Position numbers and translations under genes: made by a program
Part shown: piece by piece, positions 9,613 through 20,214 of the stretch
Position numbering within the stretch: position 1 is the stretch's first letter
Layout of the letters: the number at the start of each line of letters is the position of its first letter
Notes under the pieces: model-generated
What the model was told of the DNA's origin: nothing
The model's input: the letters and a program-made list of their open reading frames with translations, nothing else
Databases searched by the model: none
Origin: Lepidostoma basale
Lineage: Eukaryota; Arthropoda; Insecta; Trichoptera; Lepidostomatidae
Direction: 5' to 3'
DNA length: 64,000 nt
Assembly (NCBI GenBank): GCA_022606425.2
Contig: JAHDVF020000001.1
Location: 372,001 to 436,000, forward strand

Positions 9613-10049
9613 GCTTGTTACATAAACATACGCGTAAATCAGTGTTAAAAATAAGGCCCAAGAGTTTGTGTAATAAATTCCATTGAGATTTAAACGGATA
9701 CGAATATGGGGGAGGTAGGTATAAAGGACCATAGACCCTTGGAAACGTGAATAAGTAGGTGACTAATTTTAATACTTTTATTGCCTCTCCCAATCTTACC
9801 CACATCTTGCAAATTTTCTAGGAAATTCTACCGGGTTCTGTTTCAAGTCACCGCTTGGCCTTTGTCGGTACCGGAATTTACCCTAATACTGTAAAACTTT
9901 ACTTGTTTTTTAAGAGAATAATGCGTAGTAGAAAACGCGTTAAAACGAAAAAGCTTTATTTGGGCTCCTACTTGTGCAAAAAATGTTATTCCAAGAAGTA
10001 AAATCATGCTTTATTTGTTGTATAAAATGTTGTTAATTTAAGTTATACA
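9613..10049. other. Unassigned DNA
   Basis: No repeat or gene recognised. The 9488-9805 minus-strand open frame overlaps LINE debris and has no family signature. Confidence 0.4.
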
Positions 10050-10160
10050 AATGAAAACGTCAGTTTTCTAGAAGTTTTATTATATTTCATAGGAATGTAA
10101 TGTTTCGCCCTTCTAAGGCTTTATCAAATGTGACGAAACTTCAACTCGTTGCAATTTATA
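10050..10160. repeat. Single arm of a foldback element
   Basis: Shares TTTTCTAGAAGTTTTATTAT and the reverse of GCCTTAGAAGGGCGAAACAT with the elements at 28854-29045, 37420-37690 and 60566-60778. 10161-10545 is AT-rich with nothing recognised. Confidence 0.5.
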
Positions 10161-10545
10161 TACACTAGTAAATGAAGCAGAATATGGTAATTAACGAAAA
10201 TTGATGTGATTTGACATTTTTAACAAAGAATTATTTGGGTAGGTCCAGAAATATTGCAAAGTGTTTCTTGGAATCGTTAAGAAATTTTATGACAATGATT
10301 ACGTGGTTAGGATACGAATGATATTATATAAATCAAAAATAAGTTATTTGAGGTAGTATGCTATACCTACTCGTAAAGTGTTTCTAAGAAAAACATCTTC
10401 TTACGAATACGAGTAGTTTACAAATAATTTTACATATTTCAGGTTAATTTACATAAAAAAATCTATTATATATGTTTTTATTCAAATTCAAATTGAAATA
10501 TTTAATACAATCTTACTTCATTTCATTCCACTTTATTTAATATAT

Positions 10546-10628
10546 TTAGTGCCGCATCGGTTAAAGTGTGGCAGTCCATTCTTTCTGCCTATCCCTTCAG
10601 GAAGACAGCGTGATGGTTAGTTAGTTAT
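10546..10628 (+). mobile_element. SINE 3' fragment with (GTTA)n tail
   Basis: GTGCCGCATCGGTTAAAGTG, then the CAGTCCATTCTTTCTGCC block and GTGATGGTTAGTTAGTTA. The GATGCGG part is SINE-specific and the later part is shared with the RTE LINEs. Confidence 0.6.
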
Positions 10629-10629
10629 T

Positions 10630-10872
10630 AAATAAAAATATTAACCACGACATGTTTCGAAGGTGACCTCCATTCCCAGGTGTGAATATATAACAAGTTA
10701 TTATATATTATATTTACATCTGAGGATGGAGGTCACCTCCGAAACATATCGTGTGTTGTGTCAAAACATGTTTTGGAGGTGACCTCCATCCCCAGGTGTA
10801 AATATATAACAATTTATATATTTACATCTGAGGATGCAGGTCATCTCCGAAACATGTCGTGGTTAATATTTT
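10630..10872. repeat. Tandem inverted repeat with four hammerhead-like motifs
   Basis: Two head-to-head pairs give motif copies at about 10645-10688 (minus), 10716-10753 (plus), 10760-10800 (minus) and 10824-10861 (plus). The second reads CTGAGGA, T, GGAGG-TCA-CCTCC, GAAAC, ATATC, GTG. The last has GAAACATGTC then GTGG. The outer ends AATATTAACCACGACATG / CATGTCGTGGTTAATATT are inverted copies. Confidence 0.7.
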
Positions 10873-11019
10873 AATTTTATAAAGATATTTAATAAACTAA
10901 AATGGAACATAAACAGTGTTATTACAATGGAGTTCCACAGATTAACGCCTTAACCTTCAATAAATCTGACTTCAAATGGCTGCACAACTCTGGCTGAAAA
11001 AGTTTTAGTCTTCTTGATG

Positions 11020-11290
11020 ATGTTATTCCAAGGTCCTCGATTCAGCGCCTTTTACTCCCAGCATTCCCCTTCACCCAGCTTATCTAAATTAGCCAAAATT
11101 TGCTATTAAACGGTGTTCATACCTTCCCATTGGACTTACTCAGTCCGGTCTTGGCGCGTATAAACTCCAAATTTCTCTAGTTTAAGATTAGACACGGCAG
11201 GCGTCTAGCTCTCATTACGAAGCGCTGCTAGGTCAACGTGCGATCCCTTGATCCAAGTTCCTGTTGCTACACCAGATCTTGGTTCTAAAA
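11020..11290 (-). mobile_element. RTE LINE 3' remnant, strongly decayed
   Basis: Related to the 6575-6947 family (the CCTCGATTCAGCGCCTTTTACTCCCAGCA block and the GGTCTTGGCGCGTATA block). All frames are broken. Confidence 0.5.
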
Positions 11291-11830
11291 CTAACTAACT
11301 AACTAACTAACCATCACGCCGTCTCCCCGAAGGGGTAGGCAGAAAGAATGGACAGCCACACTTTTCTTTCCTGACTCAACATTCATACATCGTGTCATGC
11401 ACGCGCGTCGATTTCTCTGACTCCTCAAGTGGCCGACATTCAATATTTGATTTATTTGATTGTGCCACGTTTTTCTCGGTCTTCCTCTATTTCTGGTTCC
11501 ATTTACATCTTTAACATATATATTTTTTACCATTCTTTCTTCATTCATTCTTTCCATATGTATAAACCATATTTTTTTTTCATTATTTTGTTCATCACAC
11601 CATCATTCGCACCGCATTCACTTCTTATATTTTCATTCGACACTCTATCATACACAGAGTATCCACACATTCGTCTAAGAGATCTCATTTCTATTGCATT
11701 TATTCTACTTTCATCCTTCTTTTGCCAGTTCCATGCTTCGCTTCCATACATAAGGATCGGTAGAAGAACACCTTTGTGCACTGCCATTCTAACTTTTTTG
11801 AAAGACAATTTGAAAATATACATAAAGCTT
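11291..11830 (-). mobile_element. RTE (GTTA family) copy, largely readable
   Basis: Minus-strand frames encode KVRMAVHKGVLLPILMYGSE, the KKDESRINAIEMRSLRRMCG region and, after a frameshift, ERMNEERMVKN, RGRPRKTWHNQINQIL and RSQRNRRACMTRCMN. The 3' end is CTTCGGGGAGACGGCGTGATGG then (GTTA)4, seen reversed at 11288-11320. The last 60 bp are shared with the SINEs at 27424 and 57203. Confidence 0.75.
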
Positions 11831-11920
11831 ATTCAGATTTTATTATTCAAGTTTTAGAATGTATGCTAGTGATTTTAGACATTTGTTTAAATCTCTTGTG
11901 ACATTGTAATTTCCCAGGAT

Positions 11921-11950
11921 CTAACCTAACCTAACCTAACCTAACCTTAC
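11921..11950 (-). repeat. Interstitial telomeric repeat (TTAGG type)
   Basis: Five CTAAC units (CCTAA/TTAGG), then a degenerate unit (CTTAC). TTAGG is the ancestral insect telomere repeat. The array is very short and lies deep within ordinary sequence. 11951-12299 shows nothing else. Confidence 0.65.
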
Positions 11951-12299
11951 CTCCTTACCTAAACCAACCTTCTACAGCGTTGTTCGTGCTGTGTTTCTTG
12001 CCATAACAGTTCCACATTTCTTTGGTGATACCTACTTGAGTATTCTAGCCACTGCGTGACAAAATAATCATAAAAAATCCACCTCCCTACGCAATAAAGA
12101 AAACTAGCATGGAGGCCAATTTGACCATTATTTTTATCTATCTGATGATTTGATCCGCAATTTGGAATTACCGATTTATAAAGATATTTTCGTGACCCTA
12201 AGTGAGATCACCCCTGACATTATTTGCATTTTATCGTATTGATTCACCGCAAGTGGGACAAAAATTGTTCCGACCGTAAATAGCACGACCGCAAGTAGT

Positions 12300-12535
12300 A
12301 AGACACCATTTGAACATATGGAACGAATGGATGAGAAGAATTGTAAAAAAAGTCGTGTACAGCAATGTGAATGGAAAAGAAGTCGAGGAAGGCAGGGAAA
12401 GCAGGCAGTAGGAAAAATTGTCTTGCGTGAATGTCATAACGTATGATTATTAAGGAAACTCTAGTGGTATCTAAGGATTAAAGTGTGGTTATTCTTCTTC
12501 TCCTCTGTCCCTTCGGAGAAACGAGTGATAGTTAC
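12300..12535 (+). mobile_element. RTE (GTTA family), decayed
   Basis: TTTGAACATATGGAACGAATGG, AAAAGAAGTCGAGGAAGGCAG and a final CCTTCGGAGAAACGAGTGAT match the 3' part of the better copies. Many small deletions. Confidence 0.5.
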
Positions 12536-12607
12536 CAATATAATAGTATTTACGGTGCACCCTAACATGATTATGAAACATAATATTTGAAAAATAATTA
12601 CAGGCAT

Positions 12608-12975
12608 TTGAGATGTGGACCTACTGACGAATTGCTCATGTTTCATGGAGGGACCACTTTACAAATGAGGAGGTTCTTAGCAGAGTTGAAGAGAATAGGC
12701 ACATGTTGAACACCATAGCGGAGAGGAGCGCGAGATGGATTGGTCATGTGTTGCGACACGAATGTTTCCTGCATGATGTATTGGAGAGAATGATCTAGGG
12801 ATCGATTGGCAGAGGACGACCTCGCCAGGAGTACATAGACCAGATTTGCCGAGATATGGGCTGCACCTCTTATGCGGAGTTGAAGAGAGTTGCCGAGGAT
12901 CGAGCGGAGTGGAAGAGGAGATGCGTCGCTTTGCTGTAGACCAATCATTAGATTGAGACCGGAGAAGGAATATTA
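12608..12975 (+). mobile_element. RTE-type LINE 3' end
   Basis: Plus-strand translation gives ERSARWIGHVLRHECFLHDV, one stop, then GRGRPRQEYIDQICRDMG and ELKRVAEDRAEWKRRC. It is the same family as the minus copy at 49192-49660. Confidence 0.7.
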
Positions 12976-13500
12976 TACGAAAAAGCGGATCAGAATTAAT
13001 ATAGCTATGTTAGTAATAAAGTTGTCTGTTTTAATTTGACCGTTAGATAAATATTCCAAAAGACTCGTAAATTTTCTAATTTATTCGAGATCAAAAACAA
13101 GATTTTTGTTATTAGGAAAGGTTATAAAATAATATTAAATGATTTTTGTTTAGTGTATAAACTTACAATATTTCAAAACGAAATGAAAATCGCGATTTGT
13201 GTTTTGTTCCAGCATTATTTAAATTTCCAATTCAAATATATAAATAGCATTTTATTATTTTATTGTATTGATTTAATAATGATTTATAAAAATAATTCCA
13301 AATGTTATATGCCTTTTGGTGATTTTATGATTCATTTGACTCGGACGATAATACTTGAAAAAGTTTTAGAATACGTCATATGTTTACTAAAAATGTTTTG
13401 AAGTAATAAAATTTATAAATATGTACATTTAAGAAAGTTGAATGCATTTTAAATTAAATACTAAAAACGGCCAATGAAGTGAGAAAATTGAATAAAATTT
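12976..13500. other. AT-rich DNA, nothing recognised
   Basis: Poly-A/T patches. The 13153-13401 open frame is low-complexity AT coding and is not credible. Confidence 0.5.
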
Positions 13501-14290
13501 TTAATTCGCTCTTGCGTCAATACTGGCATAAACATTGATATTTTTGTTTCGTAGGAAAATATCAGAAATATACAGACTAACGCTTTCCCAAATGATTGGA
13601 ATTATATTTCCATAATTGATATTTAGGTATAGGTATATTGCCATTCCATGCAATGCCTTATAGACCGTCCAGCAGAGCTTGTATTGTATTCTTTCTGGAC
13701 ATTTCAGCCAGTGGAGCTCCTTAAGATCCTGTGTTATGTGACAACTCTTTGGCACACCCCTTATCAGTCTTGCTGCTGCATTGAATGCAGACTGGAGTTT
13801 ATTTGTTTGCTTTTTGGGGATGTTGGCGTAGACTCCATTGCAGTAATCTAGTCGGGCGACGACGTAGGAATTGATTAATATTTTAAAACTGTCAACGGGA
13901 AATTTCTTTTTATGGATCTTAATTGCCTTAGATGAAATAAGCAATTGCTGACTGTTTTAGAGATTTGAGATTTCAATGAAAGATCAGTCTCTAGACGCCA
14001 CGAAGTTTTATTGAATTTTTAGGAGAGATATCTGTGTCGGATGTACCTATATACTGGGAAGCGATCAATTAAGTTTTGGCGCTTGGTCGAAGCAGTTCAA
14101 AAAAAATTGTTTTTGATGGGTTTAATTTGAGTTTATTCGATGCCATCCAATTTGATACAGCGTCAATGCAGTTGACTGTCGAAGATTTGAGATGACTTGT
14201 ATAAGTGGGGTCACAGAAAGAGTATATTTGCTGGTCGTCAGCAAAAAAATGCGACAATAAGCCGAAGGATTTTATAATTTTGGAAGAATT
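13501..14290 (-). mobile_element. CR1/L2-like LINE, RT domain remnant
   Basis: Minus strand: FADDQQIY at about 14230-14255 is the reverse-transcriptase catalytic box (usual form YADD). Downstream are NKLKLNPSKT, then, after breaks, VARLDYCNGVYANIP, LQSAFNAAARLIRGVPK and ITQDLKELHWLKCPERIQYK. This order is that of the CR1/L2 group RT thumb. The only place in the window where the RT palm is visible. Confidence 0.75.
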
Positions 14291-14349
14291 TAAATCGATG
14301 GTATTAGAATTTATTGTACAATATCTAAACTAACGAAAAATACCTGAAT

Positions 14350-14728
14350 GTCAGACAGTCTACATTGCGATCAGTCAAGTCTTCTGCGATCGGTAGATTG
14401 ACTGTGCCAAAACGCTGTCCAAGCACAAATTTTGGCAATCGAGCCTTCGCGGTAGTCGGCCCTTCAGCCTGGAACCAGCAGACCTTAATTAAGTGCATAG
14501 ATAATCAGTCAGAGTTTAGATCGACTCAAAACGCACCTTTTCAAATTATCATTTTCTGATAGGAAGGGCTGATCCACTACCTACGTCAGGTGCAGCCCTC
14601 ATACTAAATACGTTTATAGTTATTATTTTATTTTTTTTATCTAGTTTCTACAGTGCCCTTAAGATGAGTAATTCATAAAAATGGCGCTCTATAAATTATC
14701 CAATTTATTATTATTATTATTATCAATT
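14350..14728 (+). mobile_element. CR1/L2-like LINE C-terminus and 3' end
   Basis: LRSVKSSAIGRLTVPKRCPS, then FAVVGPSAWNQ and a 3' UTR with TACAGTGCCCTTAAGATGAG, ending in (ATT)n at 14700-14724. Same family as 20215-20660 and 39140-39565. Confidence 0.65.
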
Positions 14729-14849
14729 TTCAGAGCATGTATTTTTAGTCTTTACTACAATCAAAGAATAGATTAGATGAAAAAAAATCTATTTAAACGC
14801 AGTCATTTTATGTTGAAATATAGTGGTGTTAAAGCAAAATATTTCTTCA

Positions 14850-15025
14850 TCATCTTCTTCCTTACCATCGCTCTATGTGATCTGTTCTTCCAAGGGTTGC
14901 TCCTCCTGTGAGGTGGATTCCCAGCTGTCCTTCCAACTTTTAGGGGGTCTTCCACGAGGACGATTCCCGTGACATAGATTATGTATTGGTATATAGGGGA
15001 GTCTGGTGTTATACATTCTTTAGAC
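14850..15025 (-). mobile_element. RTE-type LINE 3' scrap
   Basis: Matches the minus-strand copy at 41935-42295 (GTTGCTCCTCCTGTGAGGT, GGTCTTCCACGAGGACGA, the ATATAGGGGAGTCTGGTG block). Confidence 0.55.
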
Positions 15026-15299
15026 ATGACATACGAGTATAAATATAATAGCGTTTTCTTTTTCTTTTTAAAAATGCCTAATACATGTACATAATATTTA
15101 TGAAAACGTAAATTTTCTAGAAAATTTAAAACATTTTGTGGGAGTGACATGTTTTGCCTTGCCAGGACATTATCCAATATCTTGACATTTGATTGATTAA
15201 TAAATATATATATGATATGCGCCCATAATATATAATATTTATGAAAACGTCAATTTTCTAGAAAATTTACAACATTTTGTGGGAGTGACAGGAGTGACT

Positions 15300-15710
15300 C
15301 TAAAAGAACAACAAAGAATCTACTGGTTTGAGAATAGAATATTTAGAATTATCCTGGGACCTAGACCCGGTGTTGCAGCAGGACCAGAGCAATCAAGACC
15401 CTGTATGCGTCTAGACCGACTGGAGTAAGACCTCTAGGAAGGCCTAGACAGCGCCTAATGGACAATGTTCTGGCTGACCTGGCTAGGTTGGGCGAATCGG
15501 ACTGCTGGGAGCAAAAGGCGCAGGATCGAGGAGCTTGGCGAAAAATCATCAAGGAGGCTAAAACTCTACAAGATTTGTATGGTAATAGGTAGCCAAGTCA
15601 AGTCTCCTAATATGGCTGCGCCAAGCTTCGCGATTCTGGGTCTTCTGGCTGTTGTTCCTGACTGTGGATATCCACATAGCAAGAGGCCCACTCGGCCCCT
15701 TATTCTATCT
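15300..15710 (+). mobile_element. RTE-type LINE 3' end with internal deletion
   Basis: FRIILGPRPGVAA then, after a jump, a DNA match to the RAIKTLYASRPTGVRPLGRP segment and the LARLGESDCWEQKAQDRGAW segment of 6575-6947. The piece between GTTGCAG and GACCAGAGC is missing relative to that copy. The 3' end is TCTTCTGGCTGTTGTTCCTG to ACTCGGCCCC. Confidence 0.7.
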
Positions 15711-15713
15711 ACC

Positions 15714-15930
15714 TTTTTTTTGTATACAACAGGTCATTTGAATCCAATTACTGTAAACATTTATTATATATTGATGATTCTCATGACATGTGATAGGTAG
15801 CCAATCTATCGCCATTTTATTGTCACGTGAATTCTACACCAGACCAAAGATAGTAAGATAATCACACTGCCATCGCTGGGAATCGAACCCGGGACCTTCG
15901 GTATGGAAGTCAGATCTCTTACTCTCTCTT
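15714..15930 (-). mobile_element. tRNA-derived SINE, family S2
   Basis: In reverse: a B-box GGGTTCGATTCCC at about 15876-15893, then the TTGGTCTGGTGTAGAATTCA block, GCGATAGATTGGCTACC, and an A-rich end near 15714. The 5' part with the A-box is damaged here. Compare 22290-22535. Confidence 0.7.
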
Positions 15931-16022
15931 ACTCTGACTGTTTCGTCTTGCCAGGACATTATCCAATATCTTGACATTTGATTGATTAACAGAGATATAC
16001 TCGTATATGATATGCGCCCATT

Positions 16023-16403
16023 TAAATATTTGTGGCCACTCCTTCCCGAGAAGAAGATGATTTATACGTAGCGAAGCACAATAATTCACGATACTTACCA
16101 GTGATAAAGTATCTGTGCGACTTATGACACTATAATAATTGTTCCGCAGTAAAACGTAATCCCCGCTTCGTATTTATGATCCTCTATCTTATCACTCGCG
16201 GGTCTTGAGATTAGCGCCTCAAGATGTCGGATGAGAGACACGGCCGGTGTTTGTTCTTGTAGCTCATTGGCTCTATTTCAAGATTTGGGGTGAACTTGCA
16301 TTTGTTCCTATGTACAATATCAAGTATTTGACCGCGATATGAAAACATCGGTCGGGATCCCAAACACGCATGAAAAATGCGTGGCAAAACTATTTGGTTT
16401 CTA
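16023..16403. other. Unassigned mixed-composition DNA
   Basis: Contains GCGCCTCAAGATGTCGG and other non-AT-rich patches but no ORF with a known signature. It may be unrecognised LINE sequence upstream of 16404. Confidence 0.35.
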
Positions 16404-16832
16404 ATCAAGACTAAAGTCTTCAACAAATGCGTCTTGCCAGTCATGACGTACGGAGCCGAGACGTGGACACTGACATAAGATCTAGTCTACAGATTCAAAG
16501 TCGCCCAACGCGCCATGGAAAGAGCCATGCTTGGAATAACCTTGAGGGACTAATTTAGAAACGAATTTATTCGAAAACAAACCAAAGTGGCGATGGGCTA
16601 GCCATATCTGTCGGAGAACCGACGGCCGATGGGGGAGACGGGTCCTGGAGTGGAGACCGCGTACAGGATTCCGCAGAGTTGGACGTCCCCCTGCCCGCTG
16701 GACTGACGATCTGAAGAGGATTGCTGGACATGGATGGATGGGAGCGGCAATGGATAGGGGGCGATGGCGTGCTTTGGGAGAGGCCTACGTTCAAAGTGGA
16801 TGACAGATGGCTGATGATGATGATGAATCAAA
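16404..16832 (+). mobile_element. RTE-type LINE 3' end, (GAT)n tail
   Basis: VFNKCVLPVMTYGAETWTLT, then VAQRAMERAMLGITLRD and, after frameshifts, GRPPARWTDDLKRIAG and WRALGEAYVQSG. Ends ATGATGATGATGA at 16815-16827. Confidence 0.75.
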
Positions 16833-16929
16833 TCAAATCAAATTAGTGTATTTTCCCAATAGTCATTGCAAACTTATTATAGTTTAAGGCATCTATTTGA
16901 GAATAGACAATCTACGATCTTCGTGTCGT

Positions 16930-16972
16930 ACATGACAATACACATTGTCTTTGGTCTGGTGTAGAATTCAGC
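16930..16972 (+). mobile_element. SINE S2 fragment
   Basis: ACACATTGTCTTTGGTCTGG and GTGTAGAATTCA match the middle of the S2 SINE in plus orientation. Confidence 0.5.
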
Positions 16973-17964
16973 CATTAATTCTGGTTAAATTCGATAATGC
17001 CCTCATAAGGAGAAATATGACTATCAAAATAATAGAATATTCGCAATACAAGAAAAATTATTATATCACGAAGCATATTTTTTAAGTAAGTACCGTTTTG
17101 GTCTAAAAAAAAACAGTAAACTTTTTGTAACAATTTTTTTCTTTTTGTTTTGTTTCTGTGGTCTATCATGTAAAAATAAAACTGTTACAACATTTTTAAT
17201 TATTTTTTTTAAATTTAAAACAATGGGTTCGAAAATATATTTTTAACATATTTTCAAATAGACATTATTTCTCAAATACATTAAAATTGTTTAAATAAAT
17301 AAGGTTAAGGCATTAACACGTAATATTATACTAGTTTTAATTTGGAAGGAGAACTCGTAAAACTGTTAATATCCACTTTATCTATTAAATATTTTTATAA
17401 ACAAAAAAAAATCCCAACTTGTTTCAGAGGTGATCTTCGGGATATTTATACCTGAGGATAGAGGTTACTGTTGTGAAATATCGTTATAAAATATTTAATT
17501 CATAAAATGGATATTTACAATGTCACAAATTCTTCATCCTAATTAACGTAAAACGTATTTTTACCAAATTTTTAACATTTCGTTCACATTTAAAACTTGT
17601 TTTAATTCTTACGTTTCTCATTTGTTTAAGACGCATTTAAAAAGCTATAGGTAAGATTTTAAAAGCTCCAAGCCATGACTAATTAATTTAATAATTACAT
17701 AAATATTGTAAATTTTGGTAATTCTAACTGGCACGACTTTTGTGAATAAATATCACCAAGAGCGCTTTGGCATAACGAAACTTTATGCCAATTAAATTAC
17801 GTTCCATAGGTGATTTAAATTAATATGGGAGGATTTGACTAGTTTGAATTCAGTAGCTACTTGTATTGTCTGTTTTATTGACCAAAAATAAAAATTAAAT
17901 TTGTGGTCAATTCCAAATATATCGCTTGTACCAAAGCTCCTACACACTATTGAGTGAATCATAT
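16973..17964. other. AT-rich DNA with one diverged foldback
   Basis: 17405-17490 has a decayed hammerhead-like pair (CTGAGGATAGAGGTTACTG on plus, GTTTCAGAGGTGATCTTCGG on the other strand). The rest, with AT-rich open frames only, shows nothing. Confidence 0.4.
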
Positions 17965-18205
17965 AGGTGGACTTGGACTTGGATCTTCTGGCTTCCAGAG
18001 GTTCAGCTCATGTGGCTATTCCTCTTACGTCTGATGGGAACACTGTTGGAAGGTGATTTGGTGGGTCGTTTGTTTATGCGGGGGCATGATTTGTGTGCCC
18101 GGAGTGTTCCTCTGAAGGAGGATCGATTTGGGCGCTTGGGGCGGCTGGAGGTGTTTGGGTCGTATTGTGAGTGGTCTTTTATTGTGGGGTTAGGATGTGA
18201 AGGGA
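17965..18205 (+). repeat. Repeat X, uninterrupted copy
   Basis: Matches 35580-35752 plus 36283-36345 (CAGAGGTTCAGCTCATGTGG, GGAAGGTGATTTGGTGGGT, GTGTTCCTCTGAAGGAGGAT, GTGGGGTTAGGATGTGAAGG). It stays open for about 100 codons but the frame resembles no family I know, and no terminal structure is clear. Confidence 0.55.
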
Positions 18206-18240
18206 TGAAGCATATTAGAGTAAAAAACGGTTATTAAAGT

Positions 18241-18500
18241 TCAGGTCCACTTTGCAGGAGGCCGAACCGGTCCCCTCTTTTCATCTTCCAGTTGAAGAGC
18301 TTTGTGGACGATATATTCATCGTTCCTCCTGCTCACATTGCCGTACCACCGCAAACGATGTTCTTTAGCCTTTTCTGTTATGGAGGCGACTTTAAGGCTT
18401 CCTCTGATATGCTCATTTTTAGCTTTATCCAGCATTATAATCTTGTCCGCCCATATTACAATTCTGCCACGTGTAGCCTCTGTTCTTCTTCTAGAATTAA
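18241..18500 (-). mobile_element. RTE-type LINE C-terminal fragment
   Basis: KNEHIRGSLKVASITEKAKE, HRLRWYGNVSRRNDEYIV and GPVRPPAKW, the RTE RT tail with the GxV and RPxxxW blocks. Left flank is repeat X, right flank is a foldback arm. Confidence 0.7.
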
Positions 18501-18840
18501 TTGGAAACTGAATATGGTTGATCAAGGTGTTTACAGGACTTATGACCTGTCATTGGTTGTGTTAAGCGCACGCTTTATGTAATTACAACATTCCCCATTC
18601 CACCCTTTTCTTTATAACCATGTAAGATACATTTTTGGTAGTTGTATATATGTTACAAATCTATGCCCTTAACCCAACCAATGACAGGTCATAAGTCCTG
18701 TAAACACCTTGATCAACCATATTCAGTTTCCAATTTGCATCTTCGTCTCTATTGAGATACAATTAAATCATGAATTAATAACCCACGGTGGGTGAAATCC
18801 AGTATTCGTATACAAGTATAAGTATACATTCACAAAAAAC
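18500..18840. repeat. Foldback element P, copy 1
   Basis: Left arm from about 18504 (GGAAACTGAATATGGTTGAT, TGTTTACAGGACTTATGACC) and right arm 18670-18740 are inverted copies around a roughly 100 bp loop. Outer right part (GGGTGAAATCCAGT...GTATACAAGTATAAG) matches, inverted, the outer left end of copy 2 at 19612. Confidence 0.7.
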
Positions 18841-18849
18841 AATTAAGCA

Positions 18850-19310
18850 GAATATAAAGCGTAATCAATGCTGCTGCCCGATTGTTTATGGGGCAACAAA
18901 AATACTGTCATATCACCCCGCTCCTGAAGGACGTAAGGAGTAAAATACAAATTGTGTTTGACAGTGTTTAAGGCTCGACAGCAGAGAGCGCCAGCGTATA
19001 TATCGGACCTCTGCATGACACCCATGCCAACGGAAAGACAATGTTCACTCCGATCAGTAGAAACAAGTGCAAACAACATAACAATTCCAGTCAGAGCCAA
19101 CAAAGCAAGTTTCTATGATCGTGCTTTCAGCGTTGCGGGTCCGTTGGCGTGGAATAGCCTCCATGTTAGTAATAAGTTTGAGGATAGTAACGTTAAATTT
19201 AACAAACTTTTAAAGACTGCACTGTTCGGTCGGTCATTTCCTAGTGCGCCTTTGAAGTAATTGATTTTACAAAACAGCGCACTTAAAATACAAGTCATTA
19301 GAATAATAAT
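18850..19310 (+). mobile_element. CR1/L2-like LINE C-terminus
   Basis: CLTVFKARQQRAPAYISDLC, RAFSVAGPLAWNSLHV and FNKLLKTALFGRSFPSAPL. The 3' end is TTACAAAACAGCGCACTTAAAA then an AAT-rich run. Nearly identical family members run in reverse at 22130-22850 and 59305-59770. Confidence 0.75.
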
Positions 19311-19384
19311 AATGATAATAGCAGGTCTTATGGCTTGACAAACTTATACTGTTTGTTATTATCGTATATGTGTTATTACAGTAC

Positions 19385-19455
19385 GTTCAGAAGGCTCTTG
19401 ATTTTGAAGAGTATCTTATCTTCCTAATGTCGAACCATCTCTCATGCGTTTCTGG
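19385..19455 (+). repeat. Repeat Y
   Basis: An inverted copy is at 34410-34495 (GTACGTTCAGAAG, GAAGAGTATCTT, ATGTCGAACCATCTCTCATG). Nature unknown. Confidence 0.5.
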
Positions 19456-19611
19456 TAGTATACTATATACAATATATTATTTTACCTGTTTTCAATAGAT
19501 GCGTTAAATCTTAATTTTGTAATGTCTATTGATGAAGTAAACTGATTTGATTTGATTATCATTATTTTGAAAAATTGTGGTCAATCCAATTGAGTTTTTT
19601 TACAACATTTT

Positions 19612-19925
19612 GAATGTATACAAATACTTGTAGACGAACAACTGGATTTCACCCATTGCGGGCTATCAATTCAAGAATCAATTGTATCTCAATAAAGACG
19701 AAGATGCAAATTGGAAACAGAATATGGCTGATCGAGGTGTTTATAGGACTTATGACCTGTCATTGGTTGGGTTAAGCGCACGCTTTATGTAATACAATTG
19801 TATTACATAAAGCGTGCGCTTAACCCAACCAATGACAGGTCATAAGTCCTGTAAACACCTCGATCAACCATATTCTGTTTCCAATTTGCATCTTCGTCTC
19901 TATTGAGATACAATTGATTCTCCAA
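19612..19925. repeat. Foldback element P, copy 2, with 248-bp palindrome
   Basis: 19674-19797 and 19798-19921 are reverse complements with about three mismatches and no spacer (centre AATACAATTGTATT). Includes GAGATACAATTGATTC ends, the GAAACAGAATATGG block and TTAAGCGCACGCTTTATG. The left outer extension starts at GTATACAAATACTTG (19616). Confidence 0.85.
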
Positions 19926-20214
19926 TTGAGTTTATTAATTGTCCATTGCTTTCACCTTTTACATTTTGGATTCCATGTTTCAAATTAAAAAGGTTAATAA
20001 AATTATTCATGTGCAATCTTTAATGCTAAGCTTATGCACGAGTTGTAAATGTTTTTATTGGCTGCAATTATTAAAATTCGTATCAGGAATGAAATCGCTA
20101 AGTCGGAACTGATCCACGGTCCTTTGTACATTATACTAATAGTACGTAATATTTTTAACATTAAAACAAAGGGTTTGTAATGTGTACATTATAATATCAT
20201 GTATCTAACGACAA

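Larger units (their letters stand above)
15090..16022. repeat. Tandem duplicate repeat, second copy interrupted twice
   Basis: Copy 1 is 15090-15226 (ATAATATTTATGAAAACGT to GATATGCGCCCAT). Copy 2 begins at 15232 and stops at about 15298, then resumes at about 15946 and ends with the same GATATGCGCCCAT at 16021. An RTE fragment and a SINE occupy the gap. Confidence 0.7.

Noticed and set aside
10630..10872. CRISPR-like array of spaced repeats
   Set aside because: The units are inverted, few and eukaryotic foldback copies, with no leader or uniform spacers.
11288..11310. Tetranucleotide (CTAA)n as an independent microsatellite
   Set aside because: It always sits at the 3' end of RTE or SINE copies, so it is their tail. 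The same applies to (GTTA)n at 36255 and 63553.
11429..11857. 142-codon plus-strand open frame
   Set aside because: It is antisense to an RTE copy, Phe/Ser/Ile-rich, and mirrors the real coding strand. The same shadow occurs at 46911-47264.
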